The translations under genes and the position numbers were made by a program. DNA of 64,000 nt. Source: an uncultured Kiritimatiellota bacterium. Lineage in GTDB: Bacteria; Verrucomicrobiota; Kiritimatiellia; RFP12; UBA1067. This document shows positions 49,890 to 59,108 of the stretch, piece after piece. The DNA is taken from the NCBI GenBank assembly GCA_934635225.1, contig CAKTYZ010000015.1, positions 1 through 64,000 on the forward strand, given 5' to 3'. Below the pieces are notes generated by a model. That model made no database searches, was not told the DNA's origin, and was given only the letters and a program-made list of their open reading frames with translations. Positions within the stretch are counted from its first letter, which is position 1. The number at the start of each line of letters is the position of its first letter.

Positions 49890-52046
49890 ATGGCGGTTGC
49901 GGAGACAGCGAAGGTCGAGGCGCTGGCGGCCCAGGGATTGTCGAAGGTCGAGATCCGCGGGCTGCTGAAACGCGACCTTCTGCCGGATGAGGTTCGGGCC
50001 GTGGCCGCAGGGCGTGGAGTGTGGAAGCTGAAGGAGGCGAAGCGGAAGGCGAGCAAGGGCGAGGCGAAGACCGGCGCCGAGAGGATGAGCCAGCTCCGGG
50101 CGAAGAAGAACGCCATCGAGAGGCGCGAGCCCGAGGACATGGCGAGGCGGAGGCGGCTGGAGAAGAACCCGGAGAAGTGGCTGAAATGGTACTTCCAGAA
50201 CATCTTCACCCTGCCCTTCTCGGACGGGCACCGGGCGATCATCGACGCGGTGCTGAAGACCGACGCGACCGGGAAGAACATGGTCGTGGCCGCTCCGCGC
50301 GGCGAGGGCAAGACGAACATCCTGCGCTACCTGTCGATCTACCTCATCTTCACGGAGCGCGCGAAGTTCGTGGTCGTGGGTGGGTGGCAGAACCGCGCGG
50401 CGTCGGAGGCGTTCTCTACGTGGTGTCTCGCGCTCACGTCCGAGCGGCTTGTGGCCGACTACCCGGAGTTCTGCGCGCCGTTCGCGGAGTCCACCCACGG
50501 GAACCGTCTCCCGCGCCTGCACTGGCACGGGGAGGACCAGCCGACTGGTGCGGCGATAAAGTCCACGCGGATGCAGATCGTGTTTCCCGACGGGCGGGGC
50601 GCGATGGCCGCGGGATCGCTCCAGGGCGACATCAAGGGGCTGAACATCACGACGGTGGGCGGAATGTCCCTCCGTCCCGACAAGCTGCTCCTCGACGACC
50701 CGCAGGACGTGGACCGCGCGGCCGATCCCGTGTTCGTGCAGGAGACGCTTCACAAGATCGACACGCAGTGGCTGTGCCTCGCCGGGCCGGACACCCGCAT
50801 ATCCATGATGGTGGCCTGCACCATCTACGCGCCGGACGACGTGGGCGAGAGCCTGGGCAAGCGAAGGGACAGCGTGTTCGTGCGGATCCCGCGCGTGACC
50901 TCGTGGCCCGTGGACTTCGACAAGACGGACAGCCTGGCGCGGACGCTCTGGGAGAGGTGGTTCGACCTTTACTGCGACGAGGGGACGCGCGACGAGTCGA
51001 TCGCGTTCTACCGGCGGAACAGGAAGGCGATGACGGACGGCTTCGCCGTCTCGTGGAAGTACCGCTTCGACAGGTCGAAGGGAGACCCGGACGCCCTTTT
51101 CAGCGCGATGGTGGACTACTTCACGAAGGGGCGCGAGGCGTTCTTCTCGGAGTACCAGAACGAGCCGGTCGACCGCGACGTGAGCCTGTACGAGCTGACG
51201 CCGAAGTGCGTCATGTCCCACGCCTGCAACCTCAAGCAGAACGAGTCGCCGGACGACACCGTGCTGACCGTGCTGACCACGGACATCAACTACTCGTACG
51301 GCCTGACCTACGAGGTGGCCGCGTTCACGAGGGCGCACACCTGCCACGTCCTGGCCGAGGGCGTGTGGTGCGGGGCGCCGCTTCCCGTCTCGACGAAGAA
51401 CACGAACCAGATGCAGCGGCAGGCCGCCGTGAAGAAGTCGCTCGAGAACTTCTCGGCGTGGGTGGCGATGCAGCCGTGGCGGATCGACCAGTGGTACATC
51501 GACGCCGGCGGCGAGCAGTTCGAGACCGTGACCTCGTTCTGCCGCGAGGCGCGGAAGGAGGGACGGCTGGGGCGCGCGATGATAGGCCGCGCCGGAAAGA
51601 CGTACAACCCGCTCACGAAGACGCAGTTCGGACGGGTGCGGGCGAGGGTGTACATGTGCTTCACACGCGAGAGCGGCAGGTGGTACTGCTTCGACGCCGA
51701 CTTCTACAAGGAGGCGGGGCAGACCTCGTGGATCACCCCCGTCGGCCAGCCGGGGAGCGCGACCATATACGAGGGCTCGCACCGCGACTACGCCGACCAG
51801 ATGTGCCGGGAGGTGCTGGAGGCGAAGGGCGTGCTGGAGACGCGGTCGGGCGCGGCGACGGTGTACGCGTACAAGTGGAACACGCGGCCCGGAAAGCACG
51901 ACAAGCTGGACACCCACGCGATGGCGTACGCGGCCGCGGGGTACGAGGGGGTGCTGTCGCTCGACGCGGAGGTGCATCCGCACGCCGTCCGTGGCGGAGG
52001 CCACGACGCGCACAGGCGAAACCGAAGGAGGTCATACGATGGGTAG
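49890..52046 (+). CDS. terminase large subunit
   Basis: 718 residues. An N-terminal helix-turn-helix (residues 10-45) may replace a separate small subunit. The ATPase has MVVAAPRGEGKTN (Lys141) and Walker B LLLDDPQD near 270; the C-terminal RNase-H-type nuclease includes the LTTDINYSYG and WYIDAGGEQFE strands and a terminal HDKLDTHAMAYA. It cuts and pumps phage DNA into the prohead. Confidence 0.9.
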   Translation: MAVAETAKVEALAAQGLSKVEIRGLLKRDLLPDEVRAVAAGRGVWKLKEAKRKASKGEAKTGAERMSQLRAKKNAIERREPEDMARRRRLEKNPEKWLKWYFQNIFTLPFSDGHRAIIDAVLKTDATGKNMVVAAPRGEGKTNILRYLSIYLIFTERAKFVVVGGWQNRAASEAFSTWCLALTSERLVADYPEFCAPFAESTHGNRLPRLHWHGEDQPTGAAIKSTRMQIVFPDGRGAMAAGSLQGDIKGLNITTVGGMSLRPDKLLLDDPQDVDRAADPVFVQETLHKIDTQWLCLAGPDTRISMMVACTIYAPDDVGESLGKRRDSVFVRIPRVTSWPVDFDKTDSLARTLWERWFDLYCDEGTRDESIAFYRRNRKAMTDGFAVSWKYRFDRSKGDPDALFSAMVDYFTKGREAFFSEYQNEPVDRDVSLYELTPKCVMSHACNLKQNESPDDTVLTVLTTDINYSYGLTYEVAAFTRAHTCHVLAEGVWCGAPLPVSTKNTNQMQRQAAVKKSLENFSAWVAMQPWRIDQWYIDAGGEQFETVTSFCREARKEGRLGRAMIGRAGKTYNPLTKTQFGRVRARVYMCFTRESGRWYCFDADFYKEAGQTSWITPVGQPGSATIYEGSHRDYADQMCREVLEAKGVLETRSGAATVYAYKWNTRPGKHDKLDTHAMAYAAAGYEGVLSLDAEVHPHAVRGGGHDAHRRNRRRSYDG

Positions 52047-52230
52047 GAACAGGCGAAGGACATACGAGGAGGCCGTCGGGATCGACGAGCATGCCGACGG
52101 AATACCCTGCGCGGAGTGCGGATGCCGCCATTCGTACGTCGTGCGGACGGTGAAGATGGGCGCGGTCATACGCCGGACGAGGCGGTGCCGGCACTGCGGC
52201 CACGAGTACTACACGACCGAGGCCGGATAG
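52039..52230 (+). CDS. zinc-ribbon protein, NrdR/Ogr/Com-like
   Basis: 63 residues; AAGGAGG precedes the ATG. CAECGCRHSYVVRT...IRRTRRCRHCGHEYYTTE is a classic zinc ribbon, nearest in pattern to the NrdR ribbon and to Ogr/Com-type phage regulators. It may control late transcription or translation. Overlaps the terminase by eight bases. Confidence 0.65.
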   Translation: MGRNRRRTYEEAVGIDEHADGIPCAECGCRHSYVVRTVKMGAVIRRTRRCRHCGHEYYTTEAG

Positions 52231-52236
52231 GGTTCT

Positions 52237-52324
52237 ACTGTATCTTTGACGCAGTAGAACGACCCCGCCAACTGCGTCAATGATACAGTAGATCGACACC
52301 TTCCGACTGTATCTTTGACGCAGT
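52237..52324. repeat. cluster of three 19-bp inverted repeats
   Basis: Copies at 52237-52255, 52271-52289 and 52306-52324; the middle one is in inverse orientation and has one centre change. Between the zinc-ribbon gene and the gene at 52435. Confidence 0.9.
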
Positions 52325-52370
52325 TGGAGAGGGGGCGCGGATGGGCGGGAGGTGCCGAAAACCATGCAAA

Positions 52371-52424
52371 AGTGCTACATATAGCACTGTGCGCGTGGTT
52401 TTTGCGCTTGACGTGCGCTATCAT
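52371..52424 (+). promoter_or_regulatory. inverted repeat and promoter before the head genes
   Basis: AGTGCTA-CATA-TAGCACT (52371-52388) is a perfect palindrome. A -10 box TATCAT (52419-52424) has TGGTTT 17 bases upstream. Transcription would start about three bases before the ATG at 52435, so the mRNA would be nearly leaderless. Confidence 0.5.
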
Positions 52425-52434
52425 TGTACGCGTA

Positions 52435-52680
52435 ATGGCACAGAACCAGACAGTCACGGCGAACGCGCCGACGGCAGGGGTGAGCGACGCGGACTTCGCG
52501 GAGGCCGCGGCGAACCCTTCCTCGTTCTCGGTGGACGGACTCTCGCAGACGAACCGCTCGCTCACCGAGCTGATCGAAGCCGACAAGTACCTGCGCAAGC
52601 GCGCGAGGGCGGGGCGCCGCCGCCATCCTCTCGCGGGAATGGTGACGCACCTCGTGCCGCCGGGGACGTGCGACCGCTGA
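52435..52680 (+). CDS. small phage protein before the portal, probably leaderless
   Basis: 81 residues; no ribosome-binding site precedes the ATG. A serine-rich N-terminus (ANPSSFSVDGLSQTNRSLTELIEADKYLRK) then a basic tail. Size and place match gpW-type head-tail joining proteins placed before portals, but no clear match is seen. Confidence 0.6.
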   Translation: MAQNQTVTANAPTAGVSDADFAEAAANPSSFSVDGLSQTNRSLTELIEADKYLRKRARAGRRRHPLAGMVTHLVPPGTCDR

Positions 52681-52695
52681 AAGGAGCCCGAGGAG

Positions 52696-54240
52696 ATGGC
52701 GAAGAAACATCAGAGGACATCGTTCGAGGGGGCGCAGGTGAGCGCCCGCTTCGACAACGCCCGCCACACGCCCGACACGGACTCCCTTTTCCGCAACGTG
52801 GATTCGCTTGCGATCACCGCCGCGCTTTCGCCCACAGTGCGCCGCACGGTGAGGGACCGTGCGCGGTACGTGGTGTTCAACTGCCCGTACGCATGGGGGA
52901 TGCTCGACACGCACGCCTCGTACGTCGTGGGGGCGTGGGTGTCCGCGTCCTTCCCGCGCGGAGGCGTCCCCGAGAAGGTGCGCGACAGGCTGGTGCGAGG
53001 CTTCGACGCGTGGGCGCTCAAGGTGGGGCTGTGGGAGAAGCTGCGCACGATGGTCCGGGCGAAGACCACGGACGGCGAGGCGTTCGCGGTGTTCTACACG
53101 GATCCGTCCATCGTGGACAGGAAGAACCGCGTCACGCTGAACCTCGCCACGATAGAGTGCGACCGCGTGGAGTCGTGGACGGAGGCGATCACCCGCGAGA
53201 ACGAGACGGACGGCATCCGCTTCGACGCCTACGGCCACCCGACGGAGTACCGCATACTCAAGTACCACCCCGGGGACTACCGCTCCATCAGGAACATCAA
53301 GTACAGGGCGGGCGAGTGGACGAAGGCGGCGAACGTCATCCACTACTTCGACGTGCTGCGGCCTGAGCAGGTGCGCGGGGTGAGCGACTTCGTGTCTGCG
53401 CTGGAGATTCCGGCAGACCAGAAGTCCTACCGCTCGTCGGTGACGCAGACCGCGATCAACGCGGCGAATATCAGCGGCGTGCTGGAGACCGACCAGGTGC
53501 CGGAGTGCTTCGACGACGAGGACGCGTCCATCGGCAGGTGCGCGATGGAGGTCAAGCCGAACACCGTGTTCCAGATGCAGCGCGGGGCGCTCGTGTCCAT
53601 GCCGGAGGGATGGAAGATACACCAGCTCCAGGCGCAGCAGCCGACGTCCCTGTACAACGACTTCGTGCGGGCGCTGATCGCGGAGATGGCGCGCTGCCTC
53701 TCGATGCCGGTCAACCTCGCCATGTGCGACTCGAGCCAGCACAACTTCGCGTCCGCGAAGATCGACCACACCGTGTACGGCGACAAGATCGACTCCATCC
53801 GCTCGACCCTCGCGACGAAGGTGCTCGACCGCATCTTCTCCAAGTGGCTGGAGGAGTACGCGGTGCAGCAGAGGATCGACGAGAAGACGCTGGACGCGCT
53901 CCTGGATGTCGAGTGGCTGTTCATGGCGAGGCGCAACGCGGACGTGATGAAGGACGCTAGCGCCGACAACACGCGGCTGGGGAACGCCTCGCTTTCGTAC
54001 GAGACGCTTTACGCGAAGGACGGGAAGGACTGGAAGCGGGAGGTGCGCCAGGCGGTGGCCGAGCGCGCGCAGATCCTGTCGTGGTGGCGCGAGGAGTGCA
54101 CGAGGAACGGACTGCCCGAGGAGACGCCGTGCCCCTTCTTCGCGAAGTCCGCGCCGGTCCCCGCCGCGCCGACCGAAGACCAGATTCAGCACGACACGCA
54201 GAAGAAGCTCAACCCGAACAACCGGGCGAAGGGAAATTGA
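52696..54240 (+). CDS. portal protein, lambda-like
   Basis: 514 residues with GGAG nine bases before the ATG. The pattern DTHASYVVGAWV, TTDGEAFAVFY, VIHYFDVLRPEQVRGVSDF and ISGVLETD, then MARCLSMPVNLAMCDSSQHNFASAKI is that of lambda-family portals. A dodecameric ring at the capsid vertex. Confidence 0.9.
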   Translation: MAKKHQRTSFEGAQVSARFDNARHTPDTDSLFRNVDSLAITAALSPTVRRTVRDRARYVVFNCPYAWGMLDTHASYVVGAWVSASFPRGGVPEKVRDRLVRGFDAWALKVGLWEKLRTMVRAKTTDGEAFAVFYTDPSIVDRKNRVTLNLATIECDRVESWTEAITRENETDGIRFDAYGHPTEYRILKYHPGDYRSIRNIKYRAGEWTKAANVIHYFDVLRPEQVRGVSDFVSALEIPADQKSYRSSVTQTAINAANISGVLETDQVPECFDDEDASIGRCAMEVKPNTVFQMQRGALVSMPEGWKIHQLQAQQPTSLYNDFVRALIAEMARCLSMPVNLAMCDSSQHNFASAKIDHTVYGDKIDSIRSTLATKVLDRIFSKWLEEYAVQQRIDEKTLDALLDVEWLFMARRNADVMKDASADNTRLGNASLSYETLYAKDGKDWKREVRQAVAERAQILSWWREECTRNGLPEETPCPFFAKSAPVPAAPTEDQIQHDTQKKLNPNNRAKGN

Positions 54241-54270
54241 CGGAAGGTCCAAACGTGAAGGAGAACTGAC

Positions 54271-56166
54271 ATGCCGGATGAAAAGATAGCCGAACTTCTG
54301 AAGAAACCGCTCGTCGCGACGGGCGTGGTTTCGCTCGTCGCCGAGAAGGACGCCGAGGGCAAGCCTGTGGAGGGCAACAAGAAGATGACGATCACTGCGT
54401 ACAACGGCGGGCTGATGAACGTCGCCTGGGGCTACCCGGTCGGCATCGAGCTGTCCGGCCTGAAGTGGCGCGACGACAACGCCGTGCCGATCCTGTGCCA
54501 GCACAAGACGTACTCGATCGACGCGATCTGCGGACAGGCGACGAAGGTGTCGCACGACGGAAGGACGCTCACCATCGACGCGGACTTCATGCCCGTGTCG
54601 CAGGACGCGAAGAAGGTGCATGACCTCGCGAAGGCCGGCTTCAAGTTCCAGGCGAGCGTGGGCGTGTCCGCGAAGGACGTCATCTTCATCGACGCGAAGC
54701 AGTCGTACAAGCTGAACGGCGAGGAGGTCAAGGGCGAGTGCTACATCGTCCGCGCCGGAACGCTGAACGAAGTTTCCATCGTCCCGCTTGGGGCGGATGG
54801 GTCCACCCAGACGGCTATTGCGGCCGCCGCTAACACAAACAAGGAGGGCGTCATGCCTGAAGACGAGAACAAGAAGCCGGTGGAGGCCGCAAAGCCGACC
54901 GACACCGCAACCGTGGAGGCGGCGCAGGCCGCAGAGCGCGAGCGCGCCGCTTCCCTCATCGCCGCGTGCAAGGGGCACGAGGACATCATGGCCAAGGCCG
55001 TCAAGGAGGGCTGGACCGCCGAGAAGGCGGAGCTGGAGTGCCTCAAGGCGGAGAAGGCCGCAGCGGAGCAGGCGAGGATCGAGGCGTCCCGTCCCGGCGC
55101 TCCCGCCATCATCGACCTCAAGGCATCCGCTCCGAAGGACGCGAAGACCCTTGTCGCCGCAGCCTGCATGGGCGCCGCGATGGCCGACTCCGTGGTCGAG
55201 GCGCAGTGCAAGGGAGTCGACCTCGACGCCGCGCACGACCTCGGCATCACCCGCCTCAGCGACATCTTCGCCGCGTTCAACGCGTCCTACCGTCCGGGCG
55301 ACAACGCGAGCATGGAGAAGGCCCTGCGCGCCGCGTTCTCGAACGCGAACATCCCGAACGTCCTCTCTAACATCGCGCACAAGTTCGTGATGGCCGGATT
55401 CGGCGCCGTCGGCGACGACTGGCGCAGGGTCTCCCGCCCGATCTCCGTCGTGGACTTCAAGGAGGTCAAGGGCGTCCGTCTCGTCATGGGCGGAGTGCTG
55501 AAGCCCCTCGCCAAGGGCGGCGAGCTCCAGCACGTCGACCTCTCCGACGACACGCGCTCGGTCAAGGCCGCGACGAAGGGGTCCATCGTGGGCATCACCC
55601 GCGAAGACCTCATCAACGACGACCTCTCCGTCCTCTCGCTCGTCCCGGAGCGCTTCGGCCAGATGTCGGGCCGCACGATCAACAAGGACGTGTTCGGCGC
55701 GATCTCGACGAACACTTCCGACTACGGCGCGAACACCACGGGCGCGATGTCGCTCGACGCCCTCGCCGCCGCATACGCGCTGGCGATGGCGATCAAGGAC
55801 GGCCAGGGCAACCCGCTCGGCCCGCTCCCAGACAAGATTCTCTGCTCGCCGTCGAGCTACCTTCTCGCGAAGGGAATCTACCAGTCGGAGCACATCGTCT
55901 CGGCGTCCGCCAAGAGCGCGCGCGACAACGTGATGCGCGGAATGCTGGAGCCGATCACGTCGCCATACCTCTCCGGCACGAAGTACTGGCTGTTCAACTC
56001 GACGTTCCCGCTTGTGGACGTCGCGTTCCTGAACGGACGGCAGACGCCCGTCATCGAGACCGCCGACGTGGACTTCACCCAGCTCGGGATCCAGATGCGC
56101 TGCTACTTCGACTACGGCCCGTCCAAGGGCGAGACGAAGGCCGCGCTCATCTCGACCGGCGCGTAA
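54271..56166 (+). CDS. fused prohead protease and major capsid protein
   Basis: 631 residues. Residues about 1-200 are a protease-like domain (VPILCQHKTYSIDAICG, KAGFKFQASVGVS, GTLNEVSIVPLGADG), a linker rich in Ala/Glu (about 205-280) resembles a scaffold, and from about 290 the capsid domain follows to the end (MEKALRAAFSNANIPNVLSN...TKYWLFNSTFPLVDVAFLNG). It is the protease-capsid fusion found in Mu/gpT-like and related phages. Confidence 0.85.
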   Translation: MPDEKIAELLKKPLVATGVVSLVAEKDAEGKPVEGNKKMTITAYNGGLMNVAWGYPVGIELSGLKWRDDNAVPILCQHKTYSIDAICGQATKVSHDGRTLTIDADFMPVSQDAKKVHDLAKAGFKFQASVGVSAKDVIFIDAKQSYKLNGEEVKGECYIVRAGTLNEVSIVPLGADGSTQTAIAAAANTNKEGVMPEDENKKPVEAAKPTDTATVEAAQAAERERAASLIAACKGHEDIMAKAVKEGWTAEKAELECLKAEKAAAEQARIEASRPGAPAIIDLKASAPKDAKTLVAAACMGAAMADSVVEAQCKGVDLDAAHDLGITRLSDIFAAFNASYRPGDNASMEKALRAAFSNANIPNVLSNIAHKFVMAGFGAVGDDWRRVSRPISVVDFKEVKGVRLVMGGVLKPLAKGGELQHVDLSDDTRSVKAATKGSIVGITREDLINDDLSVLSLVPERFGQMSGRTINKDVFGAISTNTSDYGANTTGAMSLDALAAAYALAMAIKDGQGNPLGPLPDKILCSPSSYLLAKGIYQSEHIVSASAKSARDNVMRGMLEPITSPYLSGTKYWLFNSTFPLVDVAFLNGRQTPVIETADVDFTQLGIQMRCYFDYGPSKGETKAALISTGA

Positions 56167-56239
56167 GGCGGAAGCGGGCGCGATGGCATCCCGCCGTCGC
56201 GCCCCTCAAGAAAACCACTGACTGAAAGGAAAACTGAAA

Positions 56240-56587
56240 ATGGCAATCGCAAAGACATCCGCGAAGTTCCGCAAGTGCGGAGACACGCTCGCGTACACCC
56301 CGTCCGCCGCAGTCGCGGCCGGCTCGCTCGTCGTAGTCGGCAAGTTCGTCGGCCTTGCGCAATGGCCCATCGCCGCAGGCGAGGCCGGAACGCTCAAGAC
56401 GCTCCAGCGCGGTGAGGTCGTCGAGGTGACGACGGACGAGGCTCTCGGCGAAACCGCCGCCGGCACGGCGCTCTACGTCACATCGGCGGGCCTCGTCTCC
56501 GCGACCGCGACGGGCAACACGCTCGTCGGCTACGCCGCCGCCTCCATCGGCGCGTCGGACAAGACCTTCGAGATCGTCTGCGCCTAA
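56240..56587 (+). CDS. capsid decoration protein, DUF2190-like
   Basis: 115 residues. Small beta-rich protein with AGSLVVVGKFVGLAQWPIAAGE and GTALYVTSAGLVSATA, typical of DUF2190/capsid cement proteins that sit after the major capsid gene. Confidence 0.8.
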   Translation: MAIAKTSAKFRKCGDTLAYTPSAAVAAGSLVVVGKFVGLAQWPIAAGEAGTLKTLQRGEVVEVTTDEALGETAAGTALYVTSAGLVSATATGNTLVGYAAASIGASDKTFEIVCA

Positions 56588-56602
56588 CGGCGCAAGGTGA
56601 AC

Positions 56603-57199
56603 ATGCCGATGCGCAAGCCGAGCGAGTACCTTCCAGCCGCGCTGAAGTGTCTGCGGAGCCGTCTGATGCCGGACTGCTCCGAGACCCTTTGCCATGCGGG
56701 GAGGTCTGCCACGGTGACGCGCGTCGGCACGACTTCCGTGGGCGAGGACGCGATGGCCGGGGCGGACGTAAACGAGGACGTCCGCGTGCTTGCCATGGCG
56801 TCCGACTTCCCGGAACTGGCAAAGGGGCGACTCGTCTCGCTGTCCGGGAAGTGGCGCATCGTGACGAGCGCGAGGACGGATCCCGCGGCGTCCACCCTGT
56901 CCGTGGGGATGTCCGCGGAGCTGGAGAAGTGCCGCGCGTCCTACAGGCGCCCGGGCACGAAGATTGCGCAGCCCGTCGAGGTGCTGGCCGTCGAGGGCGA
57001 GGCCGTCGAGCCGAACGGCGATGCGTTCGCGCCCACGCCGTGCCGCCAGTGGCATGTGGCCGTCCCCGAGGAGGGATGGTACGAGCCGACGGAGCCGCAG
57101 GTGGGCGACCGCCTGGAATTGGACGGGGCGAACCTGCGCGTCGCGTCGGTCGCGAAGCGCGACGGGTTCTGGATTCTCGAAGCAAGGGCGGGGAGGTGA
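56603..57199 (+). CDS. head completion protein, hypothetical
   Basis: 198 residues from ATG 56603 (an in-frame GTG lies six bases upstream). Beta-rich C-terminal half (GDRLELDGANLRVASVAKRDGFWILEA). Position after the capsid cement suggests a neck or head-tail connector. Confidence 0.55.
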   Translation: MPMRKPSEYLPAALKCLRSRLMPDCSETLCHAGRSATVTRVGTTSVGEDAMAGADVNEDVRVLAMASDFPELAKGRLVSLSGKWRIVTSARTDPAASTLSVGMSAELEKCRASYRRPGTKIAQPVEVLAVEGEAVEPNGDAFAPTPCRQWHVAVPEEGWYEPTEPQVGDRLELDGANLRVASVAKRDGFWILEARAGR

Positions 57200-57203
57200 C
57201 GCG

Positions 57204-57938
57204 ATGCCGGCCGCGATTGCGTTCGAGTGCGAGGTGTCGGAGCGGGGCATGGCCGACTTCATCAAGGCGCTTTCCCGCTACCAGAAGGAGACGCAGAGGG
57301 ATATGCGCTCGGCGCTGCGCTCCGTGACAATCGACCTCATCCGCTCGCTCCGCGCGAGGACGCGCAGGTCGAAGAAGTTCATCGAGCGCATGGAGATTTC
57401 GAAGTCCTACCTGCCCCCGAAGTGGATCAAGCGCGGGCACAGCGGAAAGCCGCTACGGAGGATGCAGCTCATGCGGTGGGGCAGGGGGACGAACTGGCTT
57501 AACCACCGCTACGTGTACGGCGGCGAGTACGTCAGGGGGCCGAAGGGCGGGCGGAGGGTGCGTCCCTTCTCCGAGGCGCAGATGCGCAGGGAGGCGCAGA
57601 AGAACTACGGCCAGATACGGAACTGGGGGCTGGCCAAGAAGTCGTGGGGCTGGTTCATGAAGTCGCTGTTCCGGCAGTCCATGCAGGACGAGAACCCGAG
57701 GGCGCTCATAAAGCCGGGCATGGTGGACGGCGGCATCCAGGAGTTCCACGAGGTGCTGCCCGACGGAACCGTGGACAGGAACGCGCCGGTGCGGTGCGAC
57801 ATAGACATCGTGAACAGGCTGGAGTACATCAGGAAGGCGATGCCGCCGGGCGTGTTCGCGATCGCCGTGCAGAAGGCGACGAACATCATCAACAAGAAGA
57901 TCGAGAGCGGCCTGCGGTCGCGGAGGTTCGGCACATGA
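57204..57938 (+). CDS. minor head/neck protein, hypothetical
   Basis: 244 residues. Very basic in the middle, with an N-terminal helix (MADFIKALSRYQKETQRDMRSALRS) similar to HK97 gp10-like neck proteins. Overlaps the next gene by ATGA. Confidence 0.6.
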   Translation: MPAAIAFECEVSERGMADFIKALSRYQKETQRDMRSALRSVTIDLIRSLRARTRRSKKFIERMEISKSYLPPKWIKRGHSGKPLRRMQLMRWGRGTNWLNHRYVYGGEYVRGPKGGRRVRPFSEAQMRREAQKNYGQIRNWGLAKKSWGWFMKSLFRQSMQDENPRALIKPGMVDGGIQEFHEVLPDGTVDRNAPVRCDIDIVNRLEYIRKAMPPGVFAIAVQKATNIINKKIESGLRSRRFGT

Positions 57939-58405
57939 GCAGACTTTCGGTGAGCGCGTCGCTGGAGGCGAAGATTCTGGAGACGCTTCGCGTACTCGTC
58001 CCGGGCGTCCGCGCCGTGGGGCTTCTGGAGGTGGCGGACGCCGGGACGCAGAAGGACGAGGACGTGACCGCGCTGCAGGTGCGCGTGTACAACTTCTCGC
58101 AGCTGCGGGAGACGGCGGACATGTTCTCGGTGTCGGCGGAGATAAGGCTGAACGTGGAACAGGCCGAGAGCGCGAACGGCGGGCTGTTCTTCGACGCGCA
58201 CGAGAGGGTCGCGCTGTGGCTGGAGCGCGTCATGCTGGGCGACGCATGCACGGAGCTGGAGACGGACGAGGCCTACGTGGACGGATTGCAGCGCGTGGGC
58301 GACGACAAGGACTTCGACATGATGGACGACGCATGGTTCGCCGTCTGGAATCTGACCCTTTCGGGTCGAATCAGGAAACGACAGGAGGCAACAGGCAATG
58401 GCTAA
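57935..58405 (+). CDS. tail completion protein, hypothetical
   Basis: 156 residues, mixed alpha/beta (LQVRVYNFSQLRETADMFSVSAEIRLNV) as in tail-terminator proteins, directly before the tail tube gene, which it overlaps by eight bases. Confidence 0.6.
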   Translation: MSRLSVSASLEAKILETLRVLVPGVRAVGLLEVADAGTQKDEDVTALQVRVYNFSQLRETADMFSVSAEIRLNVEQAESANGGLFFDAHERVALWLERVMLGDACTELETDEAYVDGLQRVGDDKDFDMMDDAWFAVWNLTLSGRIRKRQEATGNG

Positions 58406-59096
58406 CGCAGGATTCAACGCCGCCACCGACATATTCGGGCTGGGGGAGAGCTGGAAGGTGAAGACGTGCGACCTGAACGCGAGCGTCAACACGGCGGAAT
58501 GCCCAAACAGGTTCGACGACGTGACGGCGCGCGACCAGTACGGGGAGCGCATCGCGCCGACGGCGACCTACGAGCTGGCGGCGGCGGTGACGACGCTCCC
58601 GGCGCTCGGATCGCTCGTCACGATAGACGGCAAGAAGGTCGCCATCGCGCAGATGACGGTGCGCACGGCGCACGGGCAGTACCCGACGCTGGAGGTGACA
58701 GGGGCGCAGGTGCAGAGCGGCGCGGCGAAGTCCGTGCGCACGTATGCGTGCGGGACGGTCGCGCTCGTCCCGCGCAAGCACGCGCAGGACATACTGAAGT
58801 GGCTGGGCAACGCGACGCCGGACACCCTGACGGAGGCGACGTTCACGTTCTCCGCCGACGTGACCCCTTCGGAGCCGAAGGGCGAGATCGTCAACCACGA
58901 CGTGTCGAACGGACGCTGCGAGGCGTCGTATACGCACACAAGCGGGACGGGCGCCGCGCCGACCGTGCCGACCGTCACCGGGTCGAAGGTGGTGTCGGCG
59001 CCGAGTTCCAAGGCGTCGCCGGAGAACGACTACGTGACGTATGCGTTCTCGATCACCGACACGCTGACCGGAACCGACACCCCGGCGTCGCCGTAA
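58398..59096 (+). CDS. major tail tube protein
   Basis: 232 residues with AGGAGG before the ATG. Beta-sheet-rich with repeated T/V strands; two similar segments and a Thr/Pro/Ser-rich C-terminus (SKASPENDYVTYAFSIT). Location before the tail chaperone and tape measure supports tube function. Confidence 0.65.
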   Translation: MANAGFNAATDIFGLGESWKVKTCDLNASVNTAECPNRFDDVTARDQYGERIAPTATYELAAAVTTLPALGSLVTIDGKKVAIAQMTVRTAHGQYPTLEVTGAQVQSGAAKSVRTYACGTVALVPRKHAQDILKWLGNATPDTLTEATFTFSADVTPSEPKGEIVNHDVSNGRCEASYTHTSGTGAAPTVPTVTGSKVVSAPSSKASPENDYVTYAFSITDTLTGTDTPASP

Positions 59097-59108
59097 GGGA
59101 GTCGCCCG

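Noticed and set aside
52375..55893. 1172-codon open frame on the minus strand
   Set aside because: It is antisense to the portal and protease-capsid genes; long antisense frames are expected at this GC content, and it has no family signature.
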